Source of the DNA: Sinotaia quadrata
Lineage: Eukaryota > Mollusca > Gastropoda > Architaenioglossa > Viviparidae
Assembly (NCBI GenBank): GCA_028829895.1
Contig: CM054183.1
Span: 73,085,571-73,149,570 of the forward strand
Length of the DNA stretch: 64,000 bases
Reading direction: 5' to 3'
Shown here one piece after another: positions 57,801 through 64,000 of this stretch (positions are counted from its first letter, which is position 1; each line of letters starts with the position of its first letter). The notes beneath the pieces are model-generated. The model had not been told where the DNA came from. It did no database searches and was given only the letters and a program-made list of their open reading frames with translations. Both the position numbers and the translations under genes were made by a program.

Positions 57801-60800
57801 CAAAGTTCATTCATTCACCATAATTTTGGTGAGTACACAATTTTAAAAAATCTTTTATTTAATTTATACTTTTAAAAATATATTTTTATTCCTTATTATC
57901 AATTTTTAGATTTTGAAAAATGGTATCATTAGTTTTCAAGCACATGCAGTGATGCAGATTATTTTATAGATGTTTGAATGAAAAATCATTTATGATTAAC
58001 TTTTATTACTATTATAAATTGATTAAGAGTCATTTTGTTGGAGATGTTATAGTTCAAACACAGTAACCCATTTTTGCTCTGACTTCATAAAAACACACTG
58101 TCTAACCAAACTAATTGGTCAGTATGCAGCTGCTGTGAACTAAATAAGCATTAGTTAGAAAACTGCTCAATAGTGGCCATCAATGAAAGAGTTAAAAATT
58201 ATGAGAATTTCTGAAACTTCACTTATTGCCCTTCAAATTCACTACTTTTGTCAAAAATATTTCACTGCTAATTAGTGCCTATGGTTGGCAAGAACACTTC
58301 AGGGCAAAATTGCATGAAGGATGAAGTATTAGTTGCCAATATCATCACCCAGCATAGCTGTTTCTGTAGCTGATTACTTTTCTGACTTGGCAGCTGAAAT
58401 ATTTCCTGACAAGAAGCTTTGTTCAAAGCGAACCAAAACAACAGTTAATATAAAAAACTGCCCGGCTACATTTTCAAAAGAACCCATTAGCAATCTATGC
58501 AGAGAGACACGCTTCTCATTGATGATTGATAAGAACACTAAATAAATTCATTAGCCCAATTCACAAACATGAACAGAAAATATATCATAACCAAATTCAC
58601 GAATAGCATTTCCATTAGGGACAATGTCACATGTTTAACAATGTAATATACAAAGTCTGTCTAATTACAAGTCATAGAATATTAGTTCAAATACATGAAA
58701 ACATTTCTAAATCTAATTGCAAAATCATAAAAGTCAACATTCTAAATACAAGAAATCATCTCTGAGTCAAGTGACAAACCATAAATCAATAGTTCAAAGT
58801 GCAAGAAAATATTTCTAAGTAACAAACCATCAATCAATAGTTCAAAATGCAAGAAAATATTTCAGAGTCCACTCTTTCTTTATTAGTCAAATAACTCAAA
58901 TAAATAAATCAGCCTTTAAGATCCAGACTTGACCATAGATAAAATCAAAGTGTTATGAACAAGAATTTTTCTAACAGGTCACTTTCTGTTTGACTCTTAT
59001 TGGTTAGATTTGTTATTGACCAGTATAGATCAATTGGTTGCTTATAACTAACCAGCCCCCCTAGAGCTGGTTAGTGTCACTGTGTGAGTTGTTTATTACT
59101 CAGCCTGGTTTGCTAACTTCAAGAAAATTTGACTATGAAAAATAACCTTACTTCTGTCTAGCATGTTGATATGGTTCTGGAGAATACTGATTTTCTTTCA
59201 TATTATCTTAAGGTGCAGTGCACAAAGTTTGTTTTAAATTCTCAATACATTAAAACATCAGTAGCATAAATATAATAATTATTTCATAAATATGTGCAGG
59301 CAGCTTTTGCTCTGTCAGACAGTAAGTTAACTGTGGGTAGGGAAGGAGTTTAATTGTATAAACTGTATATATAAACTGACATTTAATAACAGTTATGTGG
59401 ATTTTCAAGACTGTACATATTTGTGGGAAGACTAAATTTAGTTATTTCGCAAAACAATAAGTATGTCTGCATGAAAAGACTATATTCAATAATAGGAGGC
59501 TCCAAAACAAAAGTAATTTTTGAATGCAGTGAAAAAATGCTTGCAATTAAAATGAATCTGACACTGCTACCAACCTGTCCCAAGAATATAAGTAGATTTT
59601 CCTCTGAAAATGTCATGTTTCCAGGCCTGAAAAATGACCTCCCTTTGCTGCCTCCAACAGAAGCACTTGGTGCTGGTAACAATAACCCAAGAGTGGATCC
59701 CTGAAGCTCTCTTGCTACTTGCCAGAGAAACTGTCGAAAAGATCCACCTGAAATGATTGTGAATATAATTAATGCTTACAATCTTTTACAAAATAATAAA
59801 ACCATCACCACATATGCCAAAGTCAATAAATGTATATAAAATAATAAAACCTATATCACACATGCCAAAGATAGTGAATAATCATTTCACTAAATAATCA
59901 ATGACTCAGAAGACATTTACATATAGATGTCTTTGTATCCTTTGCTTAAAACCCAAACCAAATAATATTTGGAGATCAACTAAAATTTTATAAAACTACC
60001 TTAATAAGTACACTCTCCATCAAATGAAAAAGGGAAGGTCAACTTACTTGTTCCATGGACCTCCTCACCGGTCATGCGGACGTTAAAGGCATATGTAGGG
60101 TCACCCCCACTGGCAAGTCGAACACAAAACTGTCGTGAACTGATGTTGGCTAGCTGTCTGAATGCCTGGCAGTAAATTGTGGTCTCACAAACATGTTGTT
60201 CAACTAAAGAAAAAAAAATGTGTTGATAGTATTCCTCAAGCATATCAATACTTTTTTCTTTAGTAAACTGTTCAGCTTTGAAAAATTAAAAAAAACGTTT
60301 TATAATAAAATCATTTTCAAAAGTACTTCCCAAATACATTAGAATTATGACAATCAATAGAAACTTATTTTTTTTTATGTAAATAAGTTGCTTTCATGAA
60401 TTCTAACAAGTGTCAACTTTTAAAAAATTACTGCCCTTGCGAATGAAGTTTAGTTACACCTTACTGAATTAAAAATACTTAATTTATGGGGAGCTTCTGG
60501 CCTAGGCTGATTTTACATTGGGGATTGTTTGTGGGGGTGGGTTATGAGGACTGTTTGGGAGGTGGTTGGGAGGACTATGTTTACTTTTATGATGTTTATT
60601 CTGTCTCATATAGTTGTGTATAATGTTATTTGTTTTTTTTCTCTTATTTTAGATTCTCTGTAATTATTGCTTTCAGCTGATTGGATTTTGATATTAATAT
60701 AGTTGTTTCTAAATTCGTCTGTTATTTTATTTTAATTGGTTAAAGTTTTGATTTGAAGGTGTCATCCCAATCATTAGTTTAGGTGGCTAGTCCTTAAGAC

Positions 60801-62985
60801 TTTGGCAGGCCTTGGACTGTGGGTGGTCCAGTCAGTTAGCTTCCCACCACTAGCCATCTATTTTATGTTGCAGGGGCTTTGGACCACCCAGATATTTCAC
60901 AGGAGTATGTATTAATTTGGGAATTTTATATTATAACAGTTTCCATTGTAAACAGTTTAGCGTCATATTTGCAAATATCCATTGTTCTCAATGTCTGCCA
61001 GTGTTTTAGTGGGTAAGATCAATTTTGAAAGCAGTTATATTTAGAATTGTTAATTTTAAAAAAGTTAATCAAAATAAGTTATATCTATGGGTAAAAACAA
61101 AAAAACTTGTGTGAACTCATGGCCATATTTGGATTTGTATAAATAATCTACATTCATCATTTCCCAAGCACCATATAGTCAGTAACTGAAGGATCAGCAA
61201 TATGGGAAATCTTTTAGTTTTCATTTCTATTCCACCAGTTCATGGGAAAAATATGAATATTATAAATTATATTATTTTTCAAAGCATAAAATACTGGTTT
61301 TCTTTGATTTTTTCATTATATTCCAGTAAATTTATTTTTCATGTCCTTTGTAAATATGCATTCTAAACAAGAAAAATATGAAATGCCAGTCAATCACAAA
61401 AAGTGGGGTCATATAAGAACAAACTCTTAAAGGGAAGGGGAAAATGCCATGAAATGCCAATTAATTGCAAAAAATGGGGTTATGAAGGGATAAACTCATA
61501 AATATCCAATTAAATTCTTCATAAATATAAGAATAATACCAAGAAATGCTAGTCAATCACACAAGAAAAGTGGGGTCTTGAAAGGACAAACTCATAGAAA
61601 GAAGGAGCAAGAAAAATACAAAATGTCAATCAATTGCAAAGAGTGGGGCTATGAAAAGACAAACTCTTAATAAAAGGAAAGGAACAAGAAACAACCAAGC
61701 TAATAATATGATACTTAAGAATTATGAAAAATATACTGAACTGACTTTCACCATATAATCAAATATTTGAAATTTGTTAAAACATTTATAAAATATTTTA
61801 TTTAAAAATATTGTCTATTTTCATTTTTGGTCCTTCAAATGGATAAATATATTTATTTATTTCACTAATGACTGCAGTAGAAACCAAAACATGATTATAG
61901 TAATGATAAAGAAACTGCCATCTCTCAACTTACTGGATTATTAATGCTTCAGTTTAACTCTTGCATCATGATAACAGTTAAATTAACTCTGCATAATTTG
62001 TACTTAATATAACAAGAGTGAACTCTCATTTATCTGACAATGATGGGAGTACAGGGTGGTGCATGATAACGGACTCTGTACTTTTATAGCATATTAAGCA
62101 ATGACAGATTCAAGAAATGGTGTAGATTGTGCAGCAGGTGAACATATCAGAACTTGTAAGCATTCCAAAGAAGCTATTTTTTAAATGCTCAATTTGCTGA
62201 GTTTTCACATCCACCACTAGTCTCTAACCTACCGGATTGTCAATTAACCATGCCATCCAACTGCTAGTGGTACAAACTAAGTTTAACGTACAAACTAAGT
62301 TTAACAGGTATAGATTAACAAATTGGAACTTGTTGGCATTTTAAATATTGACAACAAGAAAAATTACTTGCAAAGAAAACCAATTCCATAACAGTATAAT
62401 ACAAAAAAATGAACAGCGGAGCTACATATGGATGGGAAAACAACTAAGTAGTGGGTTAAAAAAAACCAACTAAGTAGTGGGTTAAAAAAACCAACTAAGT
62501 AGTGGGTTAACATTAGCATATACAAATGAAAGCATTGTTTAATAAATATTCTTAGACAAGTGGTAATTTTTAGTTTAAATGAAAATGACTGCATGGGAAT
62601 TTAAGCTCAATTAGGACTGAAAGTATTTTTTTTTAATCTAACAAACAAAAATTCAAAACAGAAATCAATTGAATAATTGGCTAATTATTCAATTGGCCAA
62701 TTACATGCATCAAATTACCTCCAATATTTTCAAGAGGGTCCAATGTTATCTCTGGTGCTGCTTGATCAGGTTTTCGTTTTGCAGTAGCATTTAGAACACG
62801 ATTAATGAAGTTGGTTTTTGAATCATAGAAAAATATGCCACGGAGCTTTGCTAAAAGAGTTGCAGTGCTGCGACTGAATACAGCTGAAGGTCGAAGGTCA
62901 ACAAGAGGGAAAAAAAATGTCTCCAAAATATTGTTTAGAGCTTGGATAAAAGCAAATCTCAGGCGAATACTCTCTGGTGGCTGGG
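33702..62985 (-). CDS. HECTD4: HECTD4-type HECT E3 ubiquitin ligase, C-terminal eight exons
   Basis: Exons in transcription order: 62985-62719, 60203-60048, 59747-59575, 50200-50048, 42502-42384, 38006-37811, 35363-35144, 33838-33702. All introns are GT-AG and every phase joins. The about 473 encoded residues span a complete HECT domain: an N-lobe start with SIRLRFAFIQALNNILETFF, the CVRLASGGDPTYAFNVRMTG block, GSFRQFLWQVARELQGS, GITIRADIPLGLDLLP, and the C-lobe ending AETCMFMIKLPQYSS...REDPLSG. The catalytic Cys codon is 33801-33803. HECT ligases pass ubiquitin from E2 through this Cys to substrates. The exact end REDPLSG and the NQERIPQTCPC insert point to HECTD4 rather than HERC, UBR5 or TRIP12. 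The several-thousand-residue N-terminal part lies beyond the right edge. Confidence 0.92.
33839..35143 (-). other. HECTD4 intron, no other gene
   Basis: AT-rich, with short A runs and no coding signal. Confidence 0.7.
35144..35363 (-). CDS. HECTD4: HECTD4 exon: NQERIPQTCPC block
   Basis: Acceptor CATTTCAG|GCACAC, donor TTCAAG|GTTGAC. It encodes AHTMYQVGLIETDTHIEHFW, LSQEELSRFIKFSCNQERIP and VPPYPMKIAPPDVQ, the C-lobe approach of HECTD4. It starts in phase 0 and leaves one base (G) that joins GA of the last exon. Confidence 0.95.
35364..36548 (-). other. HECTD4 intron, no other gene
   Basis: AT-rich intron sequence; nothing recognisable apart from short low-complexity runs. Confidence 0.6.
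36549..36552. repeat. TTAA target site, left of piggyBac MITE
   Basis: TTAA immediately before the terminal repeat; the matching TTAA is at 37008-37011. Confidence 0.75.
36553..37007. mobile_element. piggyBac-type MITE, 455 bp
   Basis: The flanked ends are TTAA-TCCTTTGAAC on the left and, inverted, TTAA-CCCTTTGAAC on the right: 13 of 14 bases match. The TTAA duplication and CCC(T)-type ends are diagnostic of the piggyBac superfamily. The interior shows CpGs and no transposase; ORFs across it (36648-36851 and 36815-37003 minus) have no family signature. It sits in a HECTD4 intron. Confidence 0.8.
37008..37380. repeat. 30-bp minisatellite, about 12 units
   Basis: Units are AATTAAAGTTAAAGAGACTC followed by TAATCACAAC, nearly perfect from 37013 to about 37373. 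The period is a multiple of three, so long ORFs run on both strands (plus 36941-37480, minus 37000-37368) with ten-residue repeats such as VKETLITTIK. These are almost certainly consequences of the repeat, not genes. The array starts at the TTAA bordering the piggyBac MITE, and each unit contains two TTAA sites. Confidence 0.95.
37381..37810 (-). other. HECTD4 intron, no other gene
   Basis: Nothing recognisable between the minisatellite and the next exon. Confidence 0.6.
37811..38006 (-). CDS. HECTD4: HECTD4 exon: HQYVDGIRHLRLREL block
   Basis: Acceptor TTTTTAATAG|TATGAG, donor CTAAAG|GTATAT. After completing a Ser codon it encodes MSNRHQYVDGIRHLRLRELT, then VVPRQLLCLLSSFDMELRTS and GLPVVDLNFLK, ending in phase 0. 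It corresponds to the HECT segment in which the conserved H/Y-V...R.L precedes the C-lobe. Confidence 0.93.
38080..38600. repeat. Degenerate tandem repeat, about 50-65 bp units
   Basis: About eight diverged units share AAAGAACTCTGA(A/T)CACTGAT and GAGTGACTGAATTATCTCTT, then GAATGTGG. The array begins about 75 bases upstream of the HECTD4 exon 38006-37811 and ends in a perfect inverted repeat. Confidence 0.8.
38545..38668. repeat. Perfect 51-bp inverted repeat with 22-bp spacer
   Basis: The left arm 38545-38595 and right arm 38618-38668 are exact reverse complements. The left arm is the last unit of the tandem array; the right arm is an inverted copy of it. It would form a long hairpin in RNA or single-stranded DNA. 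Confidence 0.95.
38669..41258 (-). other. HECTD4 intron, no other gene
   Basis: AT-rich. A loose tandem series at about 39200-39700 repeats ATCAGAGCATAGATG, TTAGTTTGGAA and ATTCCTATCAACAAATT-like phrases about every 140 bases. No coding signal. Confidence 0.6.
41259..41266. repeat. hAT target site duplication, left copy
   Basis: ATGCAAAT, identical to 41567-41574. Confidence 0.9.
41267..41566. mobile_element. hAT MITE, 300 bp, perfect ends and TSD
   Basis: Begins TAGAGCTGTTAATGATTAAT and ends with CAGCTCTA, the inverse of the first eight bases. Flanked by the perfect 8-bp duplication ATGCAAAT. Size, TSD length and the TAG.GCTG-type end fit non-autonomous Ac-like hAT elements. Contains no coding region. 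Inserted in a HECTD4 intron. Confidence 0.85.
41567..41574. repeat. hAT target site duplication, right copy
   Basis: ATGCAAAT, identical to 41259-41266. Confidence 0.9.
41575..42383 (-). other. HECTD4 intron, no other gene
   Basis: AT-rich with ATTATCACTGTATTAC-like short repeats (about 41855-42045). The 65-codon plus frame 41766-41963 is low-complexity. Confidence 0.6.
42384..42502 (-). CDS. HECTD4: HECTD4 exon: ELQALCGDVFPRFVYSSLDG block
   Basis: A 119-base exon, too short to stand out as an open frame, found by homology and splice sites: acceptor GTTTGTGTTTAG|GTAGAG, donor GTCAG|GTATTG. It encodes VETESELQALCGDVFPRFVY and SSLDGQDVELIPEGQHVAV. It starts in phase 0 and ends with AG, which T of the next exon completes to Ser. 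Its acceptor lies inside the first unit of a minisatellite. Confidence 0.92.
42501..42790. repeat. 32-bp minisatellite that repeats the HECTD4 splice acceptor
   Basis: Units ACCTAAACACAAACATTATG followed by CACCAAACATTT start at 42501, 42533, 42565, 42597, 42629, 42661, 42693, 42725 and 42755; the last is degenerate. On the minus strand each unit reads TGTTTGTGTT(T/G)AG|GTAAATG, so it carries a copy of the exon's 3' splice site. In most units this is directly followed by a donor-like GTAAAT. The unit nearest the exon supplies the actual acceptor. Confidence 0.93.
42883..44190. repeat. Interspersed repeat family, copy A (about 1.3 kb)
   Basis: Shares, in order and on the same strand, with copies at 48669, 58530 and 63377: CATCCATAACTAATTACAAG, ATTAATTCTCCCAGGAGA, CTCTTCCACAACA, AATTTAACAATAAATTTATT, CAATCAAATATACATATGAC, CTAACACATAATTCA and TTCTCTCTCAATCAATGAGT. 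No coding region and no clear terminal repeats, so the class is unknown; non-autonomous transposon or solo LTR are options. Lies in a HECTD4 intron. Confidence 0.8.
44191..46470 (-). other. HECTD4 intron, no other gene
   Basis: AT-rich. Holds two copies of a roughly 90-base repeat (separate entry), (CA)n/(CT)n tracts at about 45940 and 46055-46075, and a purine tract at 46320-46365. The 94-codon plus frame 44894-45178 has no family signature. Confidence 0.6.
45425..46283. repeat. Two copies of an about 90-bp repeat
   Basis: About 45425-45513 and about 46193-46283 share CACCTTTCTATA(C/A)ATTGTGTAA, TGACAATTT, GTTGTGG(C/T)GATGG and TTCATGAGAAT, then AAATAAGAAAATA at close to 90 percent identity. 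Function unknown; probably ends of an old mobile element. Confidence 0.75.
46471..48350. other. GC-richer unclassified block, possible old retroelement
   Basis: Composition is more balanced than neighbouring intron DNA. A tRNA-like pair of promoter boxes may be present: GTAGCTCGAGTG (46643, A-box-like) and GGTTCGACCC (46712-46721, a good B box). AATAAATTGTTATTATTTTA near 47990 is followed by a GT-rich segment, as at an LTR or retroelement 3' end. No protein signature was found in the short ORFs. Confidence 0.3.
48669..49915. repeat. Interspersed repeat family, copy B
   Basis: Same order of blocks as copy A: CATCTAGAACTAATTACAAG, AATAATTCTCCAGCAGACA, CTCTTCCACAACATTAAAGA, AATTTAACAATAAATTTATT, CAATCAAATATACATATAAC, then TTCTCTCTCAATCAGTCAGT. 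A GGAAA-type purine run (about 49517-49550) and a partly unique stretch interrupt it. Confidence 0.8.
50048..50200 (-). CDS. HECTD4: HECTD4 exon: GITIRADIPLGLDLLP block
   Basis: Acceptor TTGTGCACAG|TTGTTC, donor GAAATG|GTAAGA. 51 in-phase codons encode LFGITIRADIPLGLDLLPVA, WRTLVGLAPDACTDLQEADL and LTYAYVKRIEM: the G..+R...P..L.L.P.+W..L block of the HECT N-lobe. Confidence 0.95.
50201..51887 (-). other. HECTD4 intron, no other gene
   Basis: AT-rich. CATACCTGCCAACTAGTACA at about 50334 resembles the start of some DNA transposon ends but no partner end was found. Confidence 0.55.
51888..53195 (+). pseudogene. piggyBac transposase pseudogene (nearly full-length, frame-broken)
   Basis: An acidic N-terminus (51960-52170: DDSENESDIVFNQDSDSSQL) is followed by decayed sequence with TLAEMKAFIACNILIGLSQL (about 52395-52455). 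Then comes HLAIDELMIHFTRCLEYLQH and ASKPLKSDIKWWMLCDSDE (52674-52796), then in shifted frames GLGHYVVTKLSAEL (52867-52908), TYFFNIFVTS (52922-52951), a LLARGLYACGIVR-like stretch and a VVWQNNKNKLLS-like segment (to about 53190). These are the piggyBac blocks in order. The first catalytic Asp is kept (GAT 52689-52691); the second is replaced by Phe (TTC 52931-52933). Several frameshifts and stops are present. It lies antisense within a HECTD4 intron. Confidence 0.8.
53196..53880. other. Intronic block, no gene recognised
   Basis: More mixed composition from about 53470 on, with GT-rich and G-rich runs. Short ORFs on both strands lack family signatures. It precedes the hairpin array and may belong to the same unclassified element (53.47-55.1 kb). 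Confidence 0.35.
53899..54256. repeat. Tandem array of paired mini-hairpins, four units of about 90-97 bp
   Basis: Each unit has a hairpin GCGGT-GATG-ACCGC type (53899-53912; 53986-53999; 54082-54095; 54177-54190) and a second hairpin GGGT-GAAA-ACCC type (53943-53956; 54039-54052; 54137-54147; 54247-54256). The third unit changes the first stem to GTGGT...ACCAC, a paired change that keeps the stem. The text between stems is AT-rich and diverged. A similar GGTGAAAACC occurs at 54667-54676. Confidence 0.75.
54281..54382. repeat. 54-bp tandem duplication, two copies
   Basis: TGAATAATTT.....GAATAAAC at 54281 and 54335, each followed by TATAATTAATCTACCTACCT then AGTAAT. Nearly identical apart from a few bases. 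Confidence 0.9.
54383..56270 (-). other. HECTD4 intron, no gene recognised
   Basis: The first part (to about 55080) has mixed composition and a 124-codon minus frame (54405-54779) rich in Cys and Ser, without family signature. The remainder is AT-rich. Confidence 0.45.
56277..57560 (-). pseudogene. Jockey/CR1-like LINE reverse transcriptase remnant
   Basis: On the minus strand, from 57560 down: VPWFDEESKKAIGE (the linker between endonuclease and RT), decayed sequence with a PIPKPGK-like part (about 56890), then LTKTVKRIVTARLIEYLESQ, GLIYKVQCGFRHNHSILDYL and IRLETFIKLAISRKEHAVAI (56850-56640). After a frameshift come MPQGSILSVILFLIKINN and GTGASLFADFMLG (56490-56350). These are RT motifs in the usual order. 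The catalytic [YF]ADD box is reduced to FAD-F, consistent with a three-base loss. Stops and shifts make it inactive. Confidence 0.8.
57561..58529 (-). other. HECTD4 intron, no other gene
   Basis: AT-rich. A 70-codon plus frame at 58333-58545 has no family signature; part of it may be an old transposon. Confidence 0.5.
58530..58965. repeat. Interspersed repeat family, partial copy D with internal tandem
   Basis: Matches the right-hand third of copy A: ATTAGCCC, then AACAATGTCA(C/T)(A/G)TGTTTAA, then ATTAGTCAAATAACTCA, then GACTTGA.....AAAATCAAAGTG. An internal segment ATCAATAGTTCAAA(G/A)TGCAA, GAAAATATTTC is tandemly repeated (about 58630-58870). Confidence 0.6.
59575..59747 (-). CDS. HECTD4: HECTD4 exon: GSFRQFLWQVARELQGS block
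   Basis: Acceptor ATCATTTCAG|GTGGAT, donor GGACAG|GTTGGT. The first two bases complete Ser; it then encodes GSFRQFLWQVARELQGSTLG, a Ser/Gly-rich loop and MTFSEENLLIFLGQ, ending in phase 0. These are N-lobe helices that follow the substrate-side loop in HECTD4. Confidence 0.95.
60048..60203 (-). CDS. HECTD4: HECTD4 exon: CVRLASGGDPTYAFNVRMTG block
   Basis: Acceptor TTTCTTTAG|TTGAAC, donor GGAACAA|GTAAGT. It encodes EQHVCETTIYCQAFRQLANI, SSRQFCVRLASGGDPTYAFN and VRMTGEEVHGT. The V(R)..GE motif marks the entry to the HECT domain. Phases: one base comes from the previous exon, and one base (A) is left to make Ser. Confidence 0.95.
60784..60890. repeat. Two interleaved short inverted repeats
   Basis: TGGCTAGT (60784-60791) pairs with ACTAGCCA (60849-60856). 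TGGGTGGTCCA (60820-60830) pairs with TGGACCACCCA (60880-60890). The order A-B-A'-B' is a pseudoknot topology if both form. Confidence 0.6.
61380..61690. repeat. Degenerate tandem repeat, four units
   Basis: Units share AAATGCCA(G/A)T(C/T)AATC, CAAAAAGTGGGGT, and GACAAACTCTTAA (or CATA), followed by a purine-rich stretch. One unit is interrupted by AAATATCCAATTAAATTCTT, which recurs at about 63321. Confidence 0.7.
62439..62505. repeat. 27-28 bp tandem repeat, three units
   Basis: CAACTAAGTAGTGGGTTAAA with short A-run/CC linkers, three times; unit length varies only in the A run. Confidence 0.92.
62719..62985 (-). CDS. HECTD4: HECTD4 exon: pre-HECT segment
   Basis: Acceptor TTTTGCTAG|CCCAGC, donor ATTGGAG|GTAATT. 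It encodes AQPPESIRLRFAFIQALNNI, LETFFFPLVDLRPSAVFSRS, TATLLAKLRGIFFYDSKTNF and INRVLNATAKRKPDQAAPEI, then LDPLENIG. This is the segment directly before the HECT domain. The preceding exons lie to the right of the window. Confidence 0.93.
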
Positions 62986-63376
62986 CTAGCAAAAGCAAAA
63001 GAAACAAATACAATCAGTAAATCAAAATTATTTCAAGCGTATGGCTGTTCAGGTAAGACTGCATACATTATTTCATTAGTTACTTGAACAAAAACTATTA
63101 TGTAGTTATAACATTATCTTCTCATAAACATAATTTTAAAAACTTCTCTTAATGATTGCAAAAGTGGTTTTCTTAGCATTTGAATAATATTATACAACAG
63201 AAACTGTATTTATTATTGTAACACAGACTTGTAGTGTACTTGCTACTGTAACTGTGAAATATGTAGAAACCAAATTGTGAAATGATATAGCATAGCATAT
63301 TCTAGCATATTTATCATATAAATATCCAATTAAATTCTTCATAAGTGCATTGTGTATTTGTCATTGTGATAAAGTT
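62986..63376 (-). other. HECTD4 intron, no other gene
   Basis: AT-rich; ends at the start of repeat copy C. Confidence 0.6.
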
Positions 63377-64000
63377 TTTGGTTATTATTATTATTAATTA
63401 ATCATCCATAACTAATTACAAGAGATGAGAATCTTAATTTATGTTATTAACAATTCTCCAGAAGACACCACTCATCTCTCTCACCTGGTGGATATGCAGG
63501 TGCTGTAAATGTTTTCTCTTTCACAACATTAAAGACAAACATTCACTGCCACATAATATTTCTGTAGTTTGAAAACTTCTTAACAAAGGAGAAGATAAAT
63601 CCAACTTTAATCTGTATTTAGCAAGCCCCCACCCACTCTCTCCAAAATGAGGTTTTCAATATGTGTAAGGTCAATAATTTTAACAATAAATTTATTAAAT
63701 CAACAATCAAATATATATATAACAAATACAATGAAAAGATTATTTTACATCAATATTTCCACAAAACCATGTTCAAATAATTTCAATGCGTATACAGTCT
63801 TATATCCTAACACATAATTCAACAAATTAGTGTCAATATAAATCATAAGATAATTCTTATCAGAAAGCCTAAAATGGAGTTATAGAGATTATAGCAATAA
63901 TAGTTTGTACATAACTTTGTCTAGGCAATATCACAATATTCTTTTGTGTGCTTTCATAATAAAGTCACAAGTTTATTGTCACAATAGAAATGTCAGTTTC
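63377..64000. repeat. Interspersed repeat family, copy C, cut by the window edge
   Basis: Matches the left half of copies A and B: CATCCATAACTAATTACAAG, AACAATTCTCCAGAAGACA, CACAACATTAAAGACAAACA, TAACAATAAATTTATTAAAT, CAATCAAATATATATATAAC, CCTAACACATAATTCAACA. Continues past 64000. Confidence 0.8.

Larger units (their letters stand above)
60204..62718 (-). other. HECTD4 intron with repeats, no other gene
   Basis: Contains a G-rich stretch (about 60487-60575), interleaved inverted repeats (60784-60890), a tandem series at 61380-61690 and a 27-28 bp triplicate at 62440-62510. No coding signal. Confidence 0.6.

Overview
This is an AT-rich, intron-rich metazoan nuclear window. It holds two conserved protein-coding genes arranged tail to tail, embedded in old transposons and many tandem repeats. 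The genes, the long introns with GT-AG splice sites and the DNA transposon families (hAT, piggyBac, Jockey-type LINE) rule out a prokaryote. An invertebrate such as a mollusc or chelicerate is plausible, but the sequence does not settle the clade.

Left gene (+ strand, 3145-14248, 3'UTR to about 14.65-14.83 kb): METTL16, the N6-adenosine RNA methyltransferase that acts on U6 snRNA and MAT2A hairpins. Six consecutive coding exons are visible with matching phases. They run from the SAM-binding Gly-rich loop, through the NPPF catalytic motif, to both halves of the vertebrate-conserved (VCR) region. The 5' exons coding the N-terminal RNA-binding module lie left of the window or were not recognised. 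The last exon carries a 45-bp coding minisatellite and a duplicated Lys/Arg run.

Right gene (- strand, 33702-62985, continuing past the right edge): the C-terminal about 470 codons of a HECTD4-type HECT E3 ubiquitin ligase, in eight exons with consistent phases. The catalytic cysteine codon lies at 33801-33803 and the stop at 33702-33704.

Between the genes (14.8-33.3 kb) I see no other gene. The best element there is a 2,197-bp hAT transposon (20713-22909) with a perfect 8-bp target duplication. It carries an ORF rich in Thr-Gln-Thr motifs and not a recognisable hAT transposase. Other elements in the window are three piggyBac remnants (about 1.3-2.4, 4.2-4.5 and 51.9-53.2 kb), a piggyBac MITE flanked by TTAA (36553-37007), a 300-bp hAT MITE with a perfect TSD (41267-41566), a probable hAT MITE (about 27796-27956), hAT transposase scraps (23.5-24.2 kb), a minus-strand Jockey-like LINE remnant (about 56.28-57.56 kb), and a family of unclassified about 1.25-kb repeats with four copies (42.9, 48.7, 58.5, 63.4 kb).

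The most unusual signals are two tandem arrays anchored on splice sites. One reiterates the 5' splice site of a METTL16 exon (8251-8670). The other reiterates the 3' splice site of a HECTD4 exon as juxtaposed AG|GT sites (42501-42790). Further oddities are a tandem array of paired mini-hairpins with a compensatory change (53899-54256), a perfect 51-bp inverted repeat (38545-38668), and the TQT-rich ORF inside the hAT element.
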